This document shows positions 7,294-15,542 of a DNA stretch of 64,000 nucleotides, in pieces (positions within the stretch are counted from its first letter, which is position 1; every line of letters begins with the position of its first letter). Origin of the DNA: an uncultured Acetobacteraceae bacterium (GTDB taxonomy: Bacteria > Pseudomonadota > Alphaproteobacteria > Acetobacterales > Acetobacteraceae); contig CALTUD010000011.1 of NCBI GenBank assembly GCA_943912335.1, positions 1 through 64,000 of the forward strand, in the 5' to 3' direction. Under the pieces are notes generated by a model, which was not told the DNA's origin, did not search any database, and saw only the letters and a list, made by a program, of their open reading frames with translations. The position numbers and the translations under genes are program-made.

Positions 7294-7556
7294 CCCCGAC
7301 TGAGCAAGGTATCAGCGGCGATCCCGATCTGGTGCAGAGCATCGTCGCCGACGCGCACGGCAAGATCGCGCGCTGGTTCCGATACGAGAATGGCGGCCTG
7401 ACCGAAGCGGAGGTGCAGGACGCCACCGATCTGATGTTCCTGCATCACCTGATGATCTTCGCGCTGAAACGCGCTCATGGCGACCTCACGTCGATCCTGT
7501 CTCTGACAAGGAGTTTCACGGCCGCAGCGGAGATCGCGCTGGAGACGGCCGAATGA
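7290..7556 (+). CDS. Small helical protein, replication operon
   Basis: This 88-residue protein is almost wholly helical (ATDLMFLHHLMIFALKRAH). It overlaps both neighbours by 4 bases (ATGA at each end), so it is translated in a coupled series. I recognise no family. Genes of this size just upstream of a Prim-Pol are often accessory replication or regulatory proteins, which is only context. Confidence 0.55.
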   Translation: MTPTEQGISGDPDLVQSIVADAHGKIARWFRYENGGLTEAEVQDATDLMFLHHLMIFALKRAHGDLTSILSLTRSFTAAAEIALETAE

Positions 7557-8047
7557 TCGCGCTCGACAATCTCCGCGTCACCGACCCGCGTGAGCTGGCC
7601 GCGATCGTGGACGCAGCCAGGATCAGCGCGCCGCCGCAGTTCCCGGCCATTCTCGCTGGCGCCATCGGCAAGATCGACGTGACGTTCCTGCGAAACCGGA
7701 CGCAGGCCCCGCCGGGTGCCCTGTCGGACTTGTCCCGGCCGCATCTCGTGATCGTCGGCGACGATCCGCCGCAGGGAGAAGGTGCCGCGGTTGGTCCTGG
7801 GCATTGGCGTTGCGCCGCTCGGCTCCAGTGTTTCCGCCCGGCCTGCTGCTTCGTCCACGCCAGCGGCGGCCACCAGAGCGAGTATGCCGGCCTGGTGGCT
7901 GCGACGATCGAACACGGACGCATTCTCGTGATCGAGACCAGCAGCACGCACGCCGAGAGTTGGGCGCGGTTAATGACCCGTCATTGCCGCACCGTGTCTC
8001 TGCTGCCCTCCAACGGCCAGCACCCGATCTGGGAGGCGGTGCATTGA
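7553..8047 (+). CDS. Hypothetical phage-type protein, replication operon
   Basis: This 164-residue soluble protein has mixed alpha/beta content (PHLVIVGDDPP, HGRILVIETSS) and Cys/His residues in the middle (WRCAARLQCFRPACCFVHASGGH) that could bind metal. Coupled to its neighbours by ATGA and TTGA overlaps. The C-terminal half (residues 110-150) reads like a small Rossmann-type strand-helix unit. I do not recognise a named family, though similar proteins seem to occur beside Prim-Pol genes in alphaproteobacterial phages. Confidence 0.55.
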   Translation: MIALDNLRVTDPRELAAIVDAARISAPPQFPAILAGAIGKIDVTFLRNRTQAPPGALSDLSRPHLVIVGDDPPQGEGAAVGPGHWRCAARLQCFRPACCFVHASGGHQSEYAGLVAATIEHGRILVIETSSTHAESWARLMTRHCRTVSLLPSNGQHPIWEAVH

Positions 8048-8259
8048 GATACCCCGGACTTGATGCTCCGCCGCTGGACGGTTTCGACCTGTGTCCGGTC
8101 CCAACCGTTCGGCTTCCTTTCATCGCCTGCGACCTGGACAAGCTCGCGAAGGCTCAGTCGAAAGGCTGGCCGCTGCTCGCAGCGAAGTGCCGCGATCGGG
8201 CCGAGGAACTGCGCACGCAATGGCGGCAGCGGGTGGCATCGTCCGAGGTGAGGCCGTGA
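8044..8259 (+). CDS. Small hypothetical protein with TTG start
   Basis: This 71-residue protein starts at a TTG that overlaps the upstream stop (TTGA). Its own stop overlaps the GTG of the Prim-Pol gene (GTGA). The body contains FIACDLDKLAKAQSKGW and a basic helix (RAEELRTQWRQR). The TTG start is chosen because it continues the exact 4-base overlap pattern of this operon and no ATG lies nearby in frame. Function unknown. Confidence 0.55.
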   Translation: MRYPGLDAPPLDGFDLCPVPTVRLPFIACDLDKLAKAQSKGWPLLAAKCRDRAEELRTQWRQRVASSEVRP

Positions 8260-9023
8260 GTACTACCCTCGACGCAGCCCTCAATCTCGCCGAATGCGGC
8301 GTGCCCGTGTTCCCATGCCTGGCCAGTAAGCGCCCGGCTTGTCCGCGCGGCTTCAAGGACGCGGTGATCGGTCCGGACGCCGCAAAAGCGCTGTTCCGAC
8401 GGTACCCCGGCGAACTGATCGGAGTTCCAACCGGGGCCGCGTCGCGCATTGATGTGCTCGACCTGGACATGGAGGACGGCGCGGACGAGTGGCTGGCGGA
8501 CAACAGCTATCGACTGCCTCAAACGCGCATCCACCACACCCGGTCCGGCGGCTATCACTGGCTGTTCCGTGCCAATCCCGACCTCCGCAACAGTGCGTCC
8601 AGGCTCGGCCGGGGCGTCGATGTGCGTGCCGATGGGGGCTATGTCATCTGGTGGCCGGCGACGGGGCTGCTGATGCAGAACGCCAACGCGCTGGCAGTAT
8701 GGCCGGAGTGGGTGATCGAGGAACTGACGGCACGGGATATGCCGATCGTCCCGGCGACACTGCCCCAGCCGGTGCGCAGCACGCGCTACGTCGCCGCGGC
8801 ACTGGAGCGGTCCTGTCGCTCCGTCGCAGAAGCCGGCAAGGGCACACGTAACGATGCCCTCAACCGTGCCGCCTATGGCCTCGCGCGCTTCGTCCAAACG
8901 GGCGAACTGTCCGGTCTGGAGGTGGCCGAACATCTGGCATACGCGGCTCTGCAAGCGGGTCTGGATGCCAAGGAAACGGCCGCGACGATCGCCTCCGCGC
9001 TGCGGGCACGGAGGGCGGCATGA
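8256..9023 (+). CDS. Bifunctional DNA primase/polymerase (Prim-Pol) domain protein
   Basis: This 255-residue protein matches the Prim-Pol (AEP) fold of archaeo-eukaryotic primases found in plasmids and phages. Seen are PVFPCLASKRPACPRGF near residue 20, the metal-binding DVLDLDMEDG (Asp69 and Asp71), the TRSGGYHWLF strand and GVDVRADGGYVIWWPAT. It should make primers and perhaps extend them for replication of the excised element. GTG start coupled to the upstream stop (GTGA), ATGA coupling to the helicase gene. The C-terminal 80 residues are helical and may link to the ATPase. Confidence 0.85.
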   Translation: MSTTLDAALNLAECGVPVFPCLASKRPACPRGFKDAVIGPDAAKALFRRYPGELIGVPTGAASRIDVLDLDMEDGADEWLADNSYRLPQTRIHHTRSGGYHWLFRANPDLRNSASRLGRGVDVRADGGYVIWWPATGLLMQNANALAVWPEWVIEELTARDMPIVPATLPQPVRSTRYVAAALERSCRSVAEAGKGTRNDALNRAAYGLARFVQTGELSGLEVAEHLAYAALQAGLDAKETAATIASALRARRAA

Positions 9024-10261
9024 ACTACGGCCGGTGGAGCCCCGAGGAAATCGCATCAGACCCCGCCCTGTTGGCCGCAGAAGCCGTTCGGCGAGCAGAG
9101 ATCGACAGGGTAGCCGGGCGCCGTCCTGGGGCAACTGAGAAGCCGCAACAGCCACGTCTGGTTTTTGCCTCCCCCGCGTCGCTCGCCGGCAAGCCGGTGC
9201 CCGAACAGAAATGGCTCGTCCGCCATTGGCTTCCTGCCGCCACGGTGGCGCTGCTCTACGGCGCGGGGGGTGAGGGCAAGACGCTTCTATTGCAGATGCT
9301 GATGACCAGCACCGCCTCGGGCCGCCCGTGGCTCGGCCTGGACGTAGAGCCTGGTGTCGCAATCGGCCTGTTCTCGGAGGACGACGAGGACGAGATGCAC
9401 CGCCGCCAGGAGGCGATCAATCAGGCGATGGGCGTCTCGTACGAGGATCTGGCCGATATGCACTGGACCGTCCCCGTCGGCACCGACAACACGCTGATCC
9501 GGTTCGAGCAGGACGGTGCACCAAAGTGGACCGACCGCTACCTCGACTTCGCAGATCAGGTGCGGGCGCTCCAACCTTCGCTCATCGTGCTCGACGTGGC
9601 GGCGGACCTCTACGGTGGCAACGAGAACGATCGAGGGCAGGTCGCACAATTCCTGAAAGCCCAGCTCGGCAGCCTGGCGCGCGAAACCGGAGCCGTCATC
9701 CTGATCGCCGCCCATCCGTCGAAATCCTCCATCTCATCCGGCGATCTGGACAGCGGGTCAACCGGCTGGAACGGCGGCGTCCGCACCCGGCTCACGCTTG
9801 CCACCCCGAAGGGCGAGGACGGCGAGCAGGTGGACGAAGATGCCCGCGTGCTGCGGAGGGCCAAGGCGAACCGAGCCAAGCGGGGCGATGAGATCGAACT
9901 GGTGTTCCGGGACCGGGTTCTGCAGCCGAAACAAGGCATCGGGCACGGTGTGGTGGCGGGGATCGACAAGGAAAACGCCGAGCGGGTGTTCCTGGATCTG
10001 CTGGCGAAGGTCATTCCGCAGGGGCGGCACGTCTCTGACAGCCGCAACTCCCAGCACTATGCGCCGAAAATGTTTGCCCAGATGCCAGAGCGACACGGCT
10101 TCAAACAAGGTGACTTCCGCCTTGCCATGAACGCCTTGTTCTCCCGTGGCCTGATCCGCGTCGAGCACTACGGCAAGCCATCTGACCGGACCAAGCACAT
10201 CGTCCGCGTGGACCCTGGCGAGGGTGGTGCGCAGGAGGGCGAAGGTGGGGGCGAAGGTTAG
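9020..10261 (+). CDS. RepA-like RecA-fold ATPase/helicase
   Basis: This 413-residue replication ATPase has a 60-residue linker, then Walker A GAGGEGKT (residues 81-88) and Walker B LIVLDVAADL (Asp192), followed by VILIAAHPSKS, a RepA/RecA-superfamily signature (AAA_25). The C-terminal 120 residues look like a winged helix (GFKQGDFRLAMNALFSRGLI). It pairs with the coupled Prim-Pol as primase and helicase of the element. The C-terminus is a Gly-Glu-Gly tail encoded by the first copies of a GGCGAAGGT repeat array that continues past the stop codon. Confidence 0.85.
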   Translation: MNYGRWSPEEIASDPALLAAEAVRRAEIDRVAGRRPGATEKPQQPRLVFASPASLAGKPVPEQKWLVRHWLPAATVALLYGAGGEGKTLLLQMLMTSTASGRPWLGLDVEPGVAIGLFSEDDEDEMHRRQEAINQAMGVSYEDLADMHWTVPVGTDNTLIRFEQDGAPKWTDRYLDFADQVRALQPSLIVLDVAADLYGGNENDRGQVAQFLKAQLGSLARETGAVILIAAHPSKSSISSGDLDSGSTGWNGGVRTRLTLATPKGEDGEQVDEDARVLRRAKANRAKRGDEIELVFRDRVLQPKQGIGHGVVAGIDKENAERVFLDLLAKVIPQGRHVSDSRNSQHYAPKMFAQMPERHGFKQGDFRLAMNALFSRGLIRVEHYGKPSDRTKHIVRVDPGEGGAQEGEGGGEG

Positions 10262-10325
10262 GCGAAGGTGTTCGGCGAAGGTCGGCGAAGGTCGCGCCAT
10301 TGCTGGGCGAAGGTTGGGCGAAGGT
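10238..10325 (+). repeat. Seven phased GGCGAAGGT repeats, candidate replication origin
   Basis: Exact nonamers start at 10238, 10250, 10261, 10274, 10284, 10306 and 10317, giving steps of 12, 11, 13, 10, 22 and 11 bases, close to one or two helical turns. The first two lie in the end of the RepA-like gene and the others after its stop. Array, phasing and position beside a replication initiator resemble iterons. An expanded codon repeat is the alternative. Confidence 0.6.
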
Positions 10326-10405
10326 TGGGGTGAGTGGGTGTTCCCCCTACGGGGGAGGTGCTGCGCCCGGCTTCGGGCCGGTGCGCACCAGTTCGGCGGA
10401 GGGTG

Positions 10406-10618
10406 TTACCCGCGTGGAAGCATCCGTGGCACCGGCTCGTTCACCGCCCGGTCAAACCTTTCGGAAACCTCGATCGGTGCTTCCTGGACCATGAGCACCT
10501 TGCGGGCGAGGTGGATCACAGTATGACCACCGTCAGCCTCCCAGTGAACGATATGGGCCGGGTTGATCCAGACTTCGGCGCCGTTGATCCCAGTAGTCGT
10601 GAGCTTGAGGCTTCTCAT
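10406..10618 (-). CDS. Small beta-rich protein, FlbD-like
   Basis: This 70-residue minus-strand protein reads KLTTTGINGAEVWINPAHIV, then HWEADGGHTVIHLARKV and LMVQEAPIEV. The strand pattern with NPxHI and a final V-x-E-x-P resembles small FlbD-like or phage-borne proteins of unknown role. I chose ATG 10618. An ATG at 10663 would add 15 residues without family likeness. It faces the end of the RepA-like gene and its repeats. The ribosome site is weak. The function is unknown. Confidence 0.55.
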   Translation of the reverse strand: MRSLKLTTTGINGAEVWINPAHIVHWEADGGHTVIHLARKVLMVQEAPIEVSERFDRAVNEPVPRMLPRG

Positions 10619-11161
10619 CTTCGCAACGTCCGTGCGGCGGTAGCCGGGATTGGCCCGCGCCAAACCACCATACTAGATGCCGCGACAGTAGTGGCCTGAG
10701 ATCGCCAATTGCGAGAAGCCTCACCGCTGCGGGGAAAGCGGTAGCAAAGCCATCCTCCCTAACCGAACCATCTGGCGCATTCCTGCGGTTCGGCATGGGC
10801 AAACCCTCTCGTGTGAAAGATCCGGGTAGGGATGGCGTCCCCTGAAACACCCACAATCGAGACCTCCCGAAAAAATCGGGTGAACGGCTTGCGGCAAACT
10901 CCGCAATTTCACGAAAAAAGATCGTAGAAATATGCTGCTTCGTATCGTTGCCGATAGTGGCATGATCATTCGTCACCTCGCGCGCAGGACGGTCCTTTTT
11001 AGCTTGATCGTCCGCGTGAGAAGGCCCCCGATTGTTGCGCATGTTCACCGAACGAAGGGCGTTTCGTGCACCGTGCAAACCCTGGCGAAATGCCGCTTGC
11101 AGGGAACCAAGTAGGTGTGTAGCAGTTCTTGGCAACGAGCGATGCCAGGGAGTGCGACGCG
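10619..11161. other. 543-base gap without a convincing gene
   Basis: No reading frame on either strand looks protein-like. Visible structures are CCGAACC facing GGTTCGG (10763-10793) and CCCGA facing TCGGG around A6 (10867-10882), neither followed by a proper T-run. The region lies just upstream of the serine recombinase gene, so it may hold its promoter or recombination site, but I see no defined element. Confidence 0.4.
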
Positions 11162-11842
11162 ATGCCATCCGGACGGTTTGTCAGCTATCTCCGTGTCTCC
11201 ACCGCCCGGCAGGGAGCCAGCGGCCTGGGCTTGGAAGCCCAACGGCAGGCGGTCACGGGCTACCTGAACGGCGGGCGCTGGACCCTCCTGCGCGAGTTCG
11301 TGGAGATCGAGAGCGGCAGCCGGGACGATCGTCCGCAGTTGGCGGCGGCGATGGCGGAATGCCGCCTCACGGGCGCTACTTTGGTAATCGCCAAGCTGGA
11401 CCGTCTTAGCCGCGACGCCTCGTTCCTGATCGGCCTGGAGAAGGCCGGGATCGAGTTCATCGCGGCGGACATGCCGCAGGCGAACAAGCTGACCGTGGGC
11501 ATCATGGCGCTGGTGGCGCAGCAGGAGCGCGAGGCGATCAGCGCCCGCACCAAGGCCGCCCTGGCTGCTGCCAAAGCCCGCGGTGCGGTTCTGGGCGGGA
11601 TCAGGCCGGGACATGACCGAAAAGCTACCCTTGCCACGCTGGACGGCGGCCGTGAGGCCGGCCGCGCTGCCATTGCTGCAAAGGTGCAAGCGTTCCAGGC
11701 GGCTGTCGGTCCGACCGTGCGTGATCTGCGCGACACCGGCCTGTCCTTGCGCGGGATCGCCGCTGCTCTGACCGAACGCGGTGTTCGCACGCCTCGCGGT
11801 GGTGCCTGGACGGCCAAGGCGGTATCGGCGCTGCTCGGATAA
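11162..11842 (+). CDS. Serine recombinase, resolvase/invertase family
   Basis: This 226-residue recombinase has the catalytic Ser13 in SYLRVSTARQG, the conserved SRDDRPQL arginines, AKLDRLSRD and QEREAISARTKAAL. The C-terminal 60 residues (TVRDLRDTGLSLRGIAAAL then TERGVRTPRGG and W) form a recombinase-type DNA-binding helix-turn-helix. Size matches small resolvases or invertases, not large serine integrases. In an element already carrying a tyrosine integrase it more likely resolves multimers or inverts a segment. The ATG at 11162 has no strong ribosome site. The 543 bases upstream could hold its site. Confidence 0.85.
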   Translation: MPSGRFVSYLRVSTARQGASGLGLEAQRQAVTGYLNGGRWTLLREFVEIESGSRDDRPQLAAAMAECRLTGATLVIAKLDRLSRDASFLIGLEKAGIEFIAADMPQANKLTVGIMALVAQQEREAISARTKAALAAAKARGAVLGGIRPGHDRKATLATLDGGREAGRAAIAAKVQAFQAAVGPTVRDLRDTGLSLRGIAAALTERGVRTPRGGAWTAKAVSALLG

Positions 11843-11969
11843 CGAAACTGTTATCTATGTTCCCTGACGGATCAGGCCGTTCCCCGGCGTGTCCCAGGTG
11901 ACAGTCTGATAGATCGCAGTCGTGATCATCATCTTTCGCTGATCTGTCATCGCTGCGTAGTGTGTTTGC

Positions 11970-12182
11970 ATGTCAGATGCAGCGACTGTTTTCGACGTAA
12001 AACTGATGACCCTGCCGGAAACGGCGGAACGTGCTCGAATCACCACGCGCACGCTCATGGCGCATATTGCCGGGGGCACCGGACCGACAGTCACCAAGCT
12101 CGGTGGCCGTGCGCTGATCCGCGATGATCATTTTCTCGCCTGGCTCGATGCGAATGCGCGACAGGGCAACGCAGCGAGATGA
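11970..12182 (+). CDS. Second AlpA/excisionase-like helix-turn-helix protein
   Basis: A 70-residue small DNA-binding protein: LMTLPETAERARITTRTLMA then HIAGGTGPTVTKLGGRALI and DDHFLAWLDA, the MerR-like pattern of helix_turn_helix_17/AlpA proteins. The stop overlaps the ATG of the next gene (ATGA), so it leads the late-type gene cluster and may regulate it. It differs from the other AlpA-like protein at 6793, so the element has two, perhaps one for excision and one for late transcription. That division is inference. Confidence 0.7.
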   Translation: MSDAATVFDVKLMTLPETAERARITTRTLMAHIAGGTGPTVTKLGGRALIRDDHFLAWLDANARQGNAAR

Positions 12183-12685
12183 ACACCTTTCCGACCATCG
12201 GTCGAGACTGCGATCTGGTGTTGCTATGGGCAGGCGGCCGGGTCGACATGAAAGGCGTAACTGGTTTCGGTTGCCGCCAACTTGTTCGGCACATCGACGC
12301 CAACCCACTGAACTATGGCCCGCTCCGTGTCACGGTCCCCATGGGATGGGAAGGCGAGTTCCAGACCGACCGGCGGGGCCCTGAACTCGAAAGCCTGTTC
12401 GCTGCGATCGAGCAAGGATTCTACGCTGGAGGTGGCATCCCCTGGTCCATTCCAGGACCACTGGCGACGGTCACCGATCCCGCCACCGGCAAGACCACAA
12501 CCGCGCAGACGAACAATCCCGCACCGGGCAAGCTGTATCAGTATGTCCGCGAACGGAATGGCGGCCTGAGCACCTACGAGTTTGTGGGACTCACAATGCA
12601 GTTGGACGACGCCGGCCGGTATTCGGGCAACGACGTGGTGCGCCAGCGTATCTCGTTCTTCGCCAGTTTCCGCAACGAGATCTGA
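12179..12685 (+). CDS. Phage tail-tube-like structural protein
   Basis: This 168-residue protein has features shared with small tail-tube or virion proteins: GRDCDLVLLWAGG near the start, GWEGEFQTDRRGPELESLF followed by a helix (AAIEQGFYAGG), and a C-terminal run FVGLTMQLDDAGRYSG leading to QRISFFASF. The family likeness is by memory and moderate. It is coupled to the AlpA-like gene by ATGA. If right, the element retains at least one virion component although no capsid or portal is seen. Alternatively it is a reduced remnant of a once larger structural operon. Confidence 0.45.
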   Translation: MNTFPTIGRDCDLVLLWAGGRVDMKGVTGFGCRQLVRHIDANPLNYGPLRVTVPMGWEGEFQTDRRGPELESLFAAIEQGFYAGGGIPWSIPGPLATVTDPATGKTTTAQTNNPAPGKLYQYVRERNGGLSTYEFVGLTMQLDDAGRYSGNDVVRQRISFFASFRNEI

Positions 12686-12714
12686 GAAATCGTCGCGTTG
12701 AAAGGACCTTCTTC

Positions 12715-13188
12715 ATGAATCTTCGCCTGGTGGAAGCCGCCCAAATGGCCGGTCTGCACGATCCCGACCTACTGAAGCTTGCGAACGCCGACTATGCTCC
12801 AGCATTGGCCGTGTCCGACTTGCGGCAACGTTATCCTGGCGCCTTCTCCGGCGAGCCCGGTCGTCTGAATGCCCGAATCAAGGCAATCTGGCAGCAACAC
12901 ATTGTAGCTGGCGAAACGCTGGCGGGCATCGCCTCCGAGTTCGGCGCAGTAAGCCCCGACATCATCGCGCACGCCCGCAAGGACATTCCAGCGCGGCAGG
13001 CGATGGAAGCGCTGCGTACGCAATTCCCGGCCTCGTTCAAGCCCGTCTTCAACGCCCGCACGGCGACGCGAGAGGAAGCCGAGATCGAGTGGAAGCGCCT
13101 TCAGTCCGAACAGGCGAGGCAGGAGCGGGTAGCGCAGGAGGCGCAGGACCTCGCGCGGATGGAACGCGAGATGAAGGGGAGGAAGTGA
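12715..13188 (+). CDS. Hypothetical protein with charged C-terminal helix
   Basis: This 157-residue protein has AAAGGA at a good distance from the ATG. The first 110 residues are helical with a possible helix-turn-helix (AGETLAGIASEFGAVSPDII), and the last 45 form a long charged helix (QSEQARQERVAQEAQDLA). The stop overlaps the next ATG by one base. Position among virion-like genes suggests a small structural or scaffold-like role, but the sequence does not identify it. Confidence 0.5.
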   Translation: MNLRLVEAAQMAGLHDPDLLKLANADYAPALAVSDLRQRYPGAFSGEPGRLNARIKAIWQQHIVAGETLAGIASEFGAVSPDIIAHARKDIPARQAMEALRTQFPASFKPVFNARTATREEAEIEWKRLQSEQARQERVAQEAQDLARMEREMKGRK

Positions 13189-13568
13189 TGTTCAATGCGG
13201 CGGTCGAATACCGCTATCAGTTTCAGATGGCAGGCGGCGCGTCTGGTGTTGGCGTCAATCCGCCCCTCCGCGCGCCCGTGGTGCCGCCGAACTATGTGCC
13301 GCCGTCTGGCAGCCCGGGCAATTACCCGTTCACGCCCGGCAATGCGGATTTGGCGCTCTTCATCCGCAATGACGGCGGTGACGTTGCCTTGTGGCGGTGG
13401 GGCGCGCAGCCGATCGGCAACGGCGGGATGGCCCTATCGCCTGGCGGTGCCGTGGTGATCGAGCCCGGCGACCCCGGTCTGTCGTCTGGTGCCATCTCCT
13501 ACCAGGGCGGCCCCCTCTATCTCGCGTGGGGCACGCTGATCGCCGAAACCGGAGCTCCCTACCGATGA
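13188..13568 (+). CDS. Phage decoration- or fibre-like small protein
   Basis: This 126-residue, Gly/Pro-rich, beta-predicted protein has a Pro-rich segment at residues 24-50 (APVVPPNYVPPSGSPG) and then LALFIRNDGGDVALWRWG and PGGAVVIEPGDP, the type of beta sandwich found in small virion surface proteins. This is a resemblance of pattern, not a firm family match. It is coupled at both ends (one base upstream, ATGA downstream). It supports the view that this part of the element derives from a virion gene cluster. Confidence 0.45.
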   Translation: MFNAAVEYRYQFQMAGGASGVGVNPPLRAPVVPPNYVPPSGSPGNYPFTPGNADLALFIRNDGGDVALWRWGAQPIGNGGMALSPGGAVVIEPGDPGLSSGAISYQGGPLYLAWGTLIAETGAPYR

Positions 13569-14239
13569 GCACGCACCACATGGAAGCCCCCGCTGCGCCG
13601 TCCGATCCGGTTGATAGGGCGATCAAGAAGTACGGCCCCGGCGTTGCGGTGCCGGAGCTGACCGCAAGTTCGCCCGATGAGGTGCTGATCGTTCACCTCC
13701 ACCGCGAAGATCCAACCTTGCGGATCGCGGGTGACGCGGAACAAGCCTACCAGCGCGCGCGATACCAGTTCGGCGCCCCGGTGGGGATACTCGATGCCCA
13801 ATTCGCCGCCTTCCGCGATCGTAACCGTGCGTTGGTGCAGGCGCCTGGCACGCGGCCAATCGGTACGCCAGGACGGACCCATGCCGAGTGGCAGCGCGAT
13901 ATTGCCCTCATCCGCTCGTGTCTGGACTACAGGGAGCAGGTGCGCGGCTTCGTGGCCCGGTGGGAGGAGATGACCAGCAACGAGCGGCAGCAGGAGATCA
14001 GCCGGTTCGAAGCCGCTGCAATTGCCAAGGCTGCGAGTTTCACCGGCGGTCCGGTCCAGCCTCCCGACTGGCGCGCCTTCCTGGCGAGGCTGGCAGGGCA
14101 GGGCATCACCGTGCTTCCGGCCGGCGACGGCAAGCTGACCATGACGAACGCGGACAAGCTCAAGCCCGAGGATCGCGCGATCCTCACGCTTAACAAGGCC
14201 GCGATCCTGACGATGTTCGGCTGCATGGAGACGATCTGA
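13565..14239 (+). CDS. Hypothetical protein, 224 residues, late cluster
   Basis: A soluble helical protein that starts in an ATGA overlap with the upstream stop. Residues 100-165 (CLDYREQVRGFVARWEEMTS, ERQQEISRFEAAAIAKAASF) are strongly helical and charged. A short globular C-terminus follows (GKLTMTNADKLKPEDRAILT). It ends one base before the terminase-small-like gene. I do not recognise it. Its place between small virion-like genes and the terminase would fit a head-completion or packaging-adaptor protein. Confidence 0.5.
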   Translation: MSTHHMEAPAAPSDPVDRAIKKYGPGVAVPELTASSPDEVLIVHLHREDPTLRIAGDAEQAYQRARYQFGAPVGILDAQFAAFRDRNRALVQAPGTRPIGTPGRTHAEWQRDIALIRSCLDYREQVRGFVARWEEMTSNERQQEISRFEAAAIAKAASFTGGPVQPPDWRAFLARLAGQGITVLPAGDGKLTMTNADKLKPEDRAILTLNKAAILTMFGCMETI

Positions 14240-14240
14240 C

Positions 14241-14741
14241 GTGGCGAAGGCGCCGCATTGTTCGGTGTGCCGACACCCCGAGGTGCTGAAGATCAATGCA
14301 GCGCTATCGGCCGACAAGCCGAACCTGACCAAGATCGCGATCAAGTTCGGGCTGGGCCGTATGTCGGTGACACGGCATCGCACTGACTGCGTGCCAGTGC
14401 TCGCCGCTCCACCGCCGGACGCCGCAGCGATCGAGCAGGAGATCGCAGCCAGCCTGCCAGACGGTGCGAGCCCGCGCGAGAAGATGGACGCCCTGTACGC
14501 CCGTGTGGAAGGGCTCATGTCGGGGGCAGAGCGAAAGAAGGACTACAGCACCGCCATCAAGGCCGCGCGCGAACTGCGAGGCTTCCTCGAGCTGTCGTTC
14601 AAGCTGTCCGGTGAGATAGACCAGACCGTGACCGTGTTCAGCGGGCCGATCTGGCTGACGGTCCAGACCAACATCATCGCCGCATTGGAGCCATATCCCG
14701 ACGCCAGGGCGGCGGTGCTGCGGGCGCTTGCCTCCCCGTGA
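14241..14741 (+). CDS. Terminase-small-subunit-like DNA-binding protein
   Basis: This 166-residue protein starts (GTG) with a CSVCRHPEVLKINAALS zinc-ribbon-like motif, then NLTKIAIKFGLGRMSVTRH, a helix-turn-helix. This arrangement often precedes terminase large subunits and is typical of small terminase or DNA-recognition proteins. The C-terminal half is helical (EKMDALYARVEGLMSG). Its stop overlaps the next gene's GTG by 4 bases, linking it to the packaging ATPase. It probably recognises the packaging site of the element or helper phage, which is inference. Confidence 0.65.
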   Translation: MAKAPHCSVCRHPEVLKINAALSADKPNLTKIAIKFGLGRMSVTRHRTDCVPVLAAPPPDAAAIEQEIAASLPDGASPREKMDALYARVEGLMSGAERKKDYSTAIKAARELRGFLELSFKLSGEIDQTVTVFSGPIWLTVQTNIIAALEPYPDARAAVLRALASP

Positions 14742-15541
14742 TCGAACCGGTCGGCATTGGACACAACGGTGGTCCCAGCCTGGACGATATGCGGAGCGAG
14801 TTGCGTCACGCGCTCGACCCGATCGCCTTCGCGCGCGAACGGCTCGGTTTCCAGCCCGATCCGTGGCAAGCGGCGGTCCTGGAATCGGCCAGCAAGCGCA
14901 TCCTGCTCAACTGCACCCGGCAGGCTGGGAAGACCACCGTGACGGCGATCCTGGCGCTTCACACGGCGATATACCGTCCTGGCGGGCTGATCCTGTTGTT
15001 CTCAAAGGGTGCCCGGCAGAGCACGGAAATGCTGCTCAAAATCCAGGAACTGATCGGCCGGATGGTGCGGCCGCCCGTACTCTTAAAGGACGCGGCCACC
15101 GAGATCCGCCTGAAGAACGGGAGCCGTATCGTCTCACTGCCTGGCGACGGTGAATCAATCCGCGGCTACAGCGCCCCGGTGCTGATCGTGGAGGACGAGG
15201 CGGCGTTCGTACTCGATTCTCTGTACGAGGCGTTCCTTCCAATGTTGGCGACCAGCAACGGACGCCTGGTGCTGATGAGCACGCCGAACGGCAAGCGCGG
15301 CCACTTCCACGCCCTGTGGTCGAGCCTCAACCCCCGGTGGCAGCGGGAAAGCGTCACCGCCGCGCAGGTGCCGCGGATCACCGAGGATTACCTTGACGAG
15401 ATGCGGCATGAGTACGGACCATGGAAGTTCCAGCAGGAGTTCTTCTGCAAGTTCGTAGAAGCTGACGATCAGTTCTTCTCGGACCTCGCTATCGAGCGCG
15501 CGTTCTCCGGCACCGTCCCTCTCCTGCAACTGGTGTACTGA
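14738..15541 (+). CDS. Terminase large-subunit ATPase domain
   Basis: This 267-residue protein contains only the packaging motor: adenine-binding FQPDPWQAAVL, Walker A CTRQAGKTT (Cys59-Lys65), Walker B LIVEDEAAF (Asp153, Glu154) and the coupling motif LVLMSTPNGK. The family normally runs to 450-600 residues with a C-terminal RNase H nuclease. Here the chain ends after AFSGTVPLLQLVY, and the nuclease is a separate gene starting two bases later. GTG start in a GTGA overlap with the upstream gene. Confidence 0.85.
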   Translation: MIEPVGIGHNGGPSLDDMRSELRHALDPIAFARERLGFQPDPWQAAVLESASKRILLNCTRQAGKTTVTAILALHTAIYRPGGLILLFSKGARQSTEMLLKIQELIGRMVRPPVLLKDAATEIRLKNGSRIVSLPGDGESIRGYSAPVLIVEDEAAFVLDSLYEAFLPMLATSNGRLVLMSTPNGKRGHFHALWSSLNPRWQRESVTAAQVPRITEDYLDEMRHEYGPWKFQQEFFCKFVEADDQFFSDLAIERAFSGTVPLLQLVY

Positions 15542-15542
15542 T

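Noticed and set aside
10238..10325. CRISPR-like repeats
   Set aside because: Units are 9 bases with 1-13-base gaps, without spacers of CRISPR size and without cas genes. An iteron-type or codon-repeat explanation fits better.
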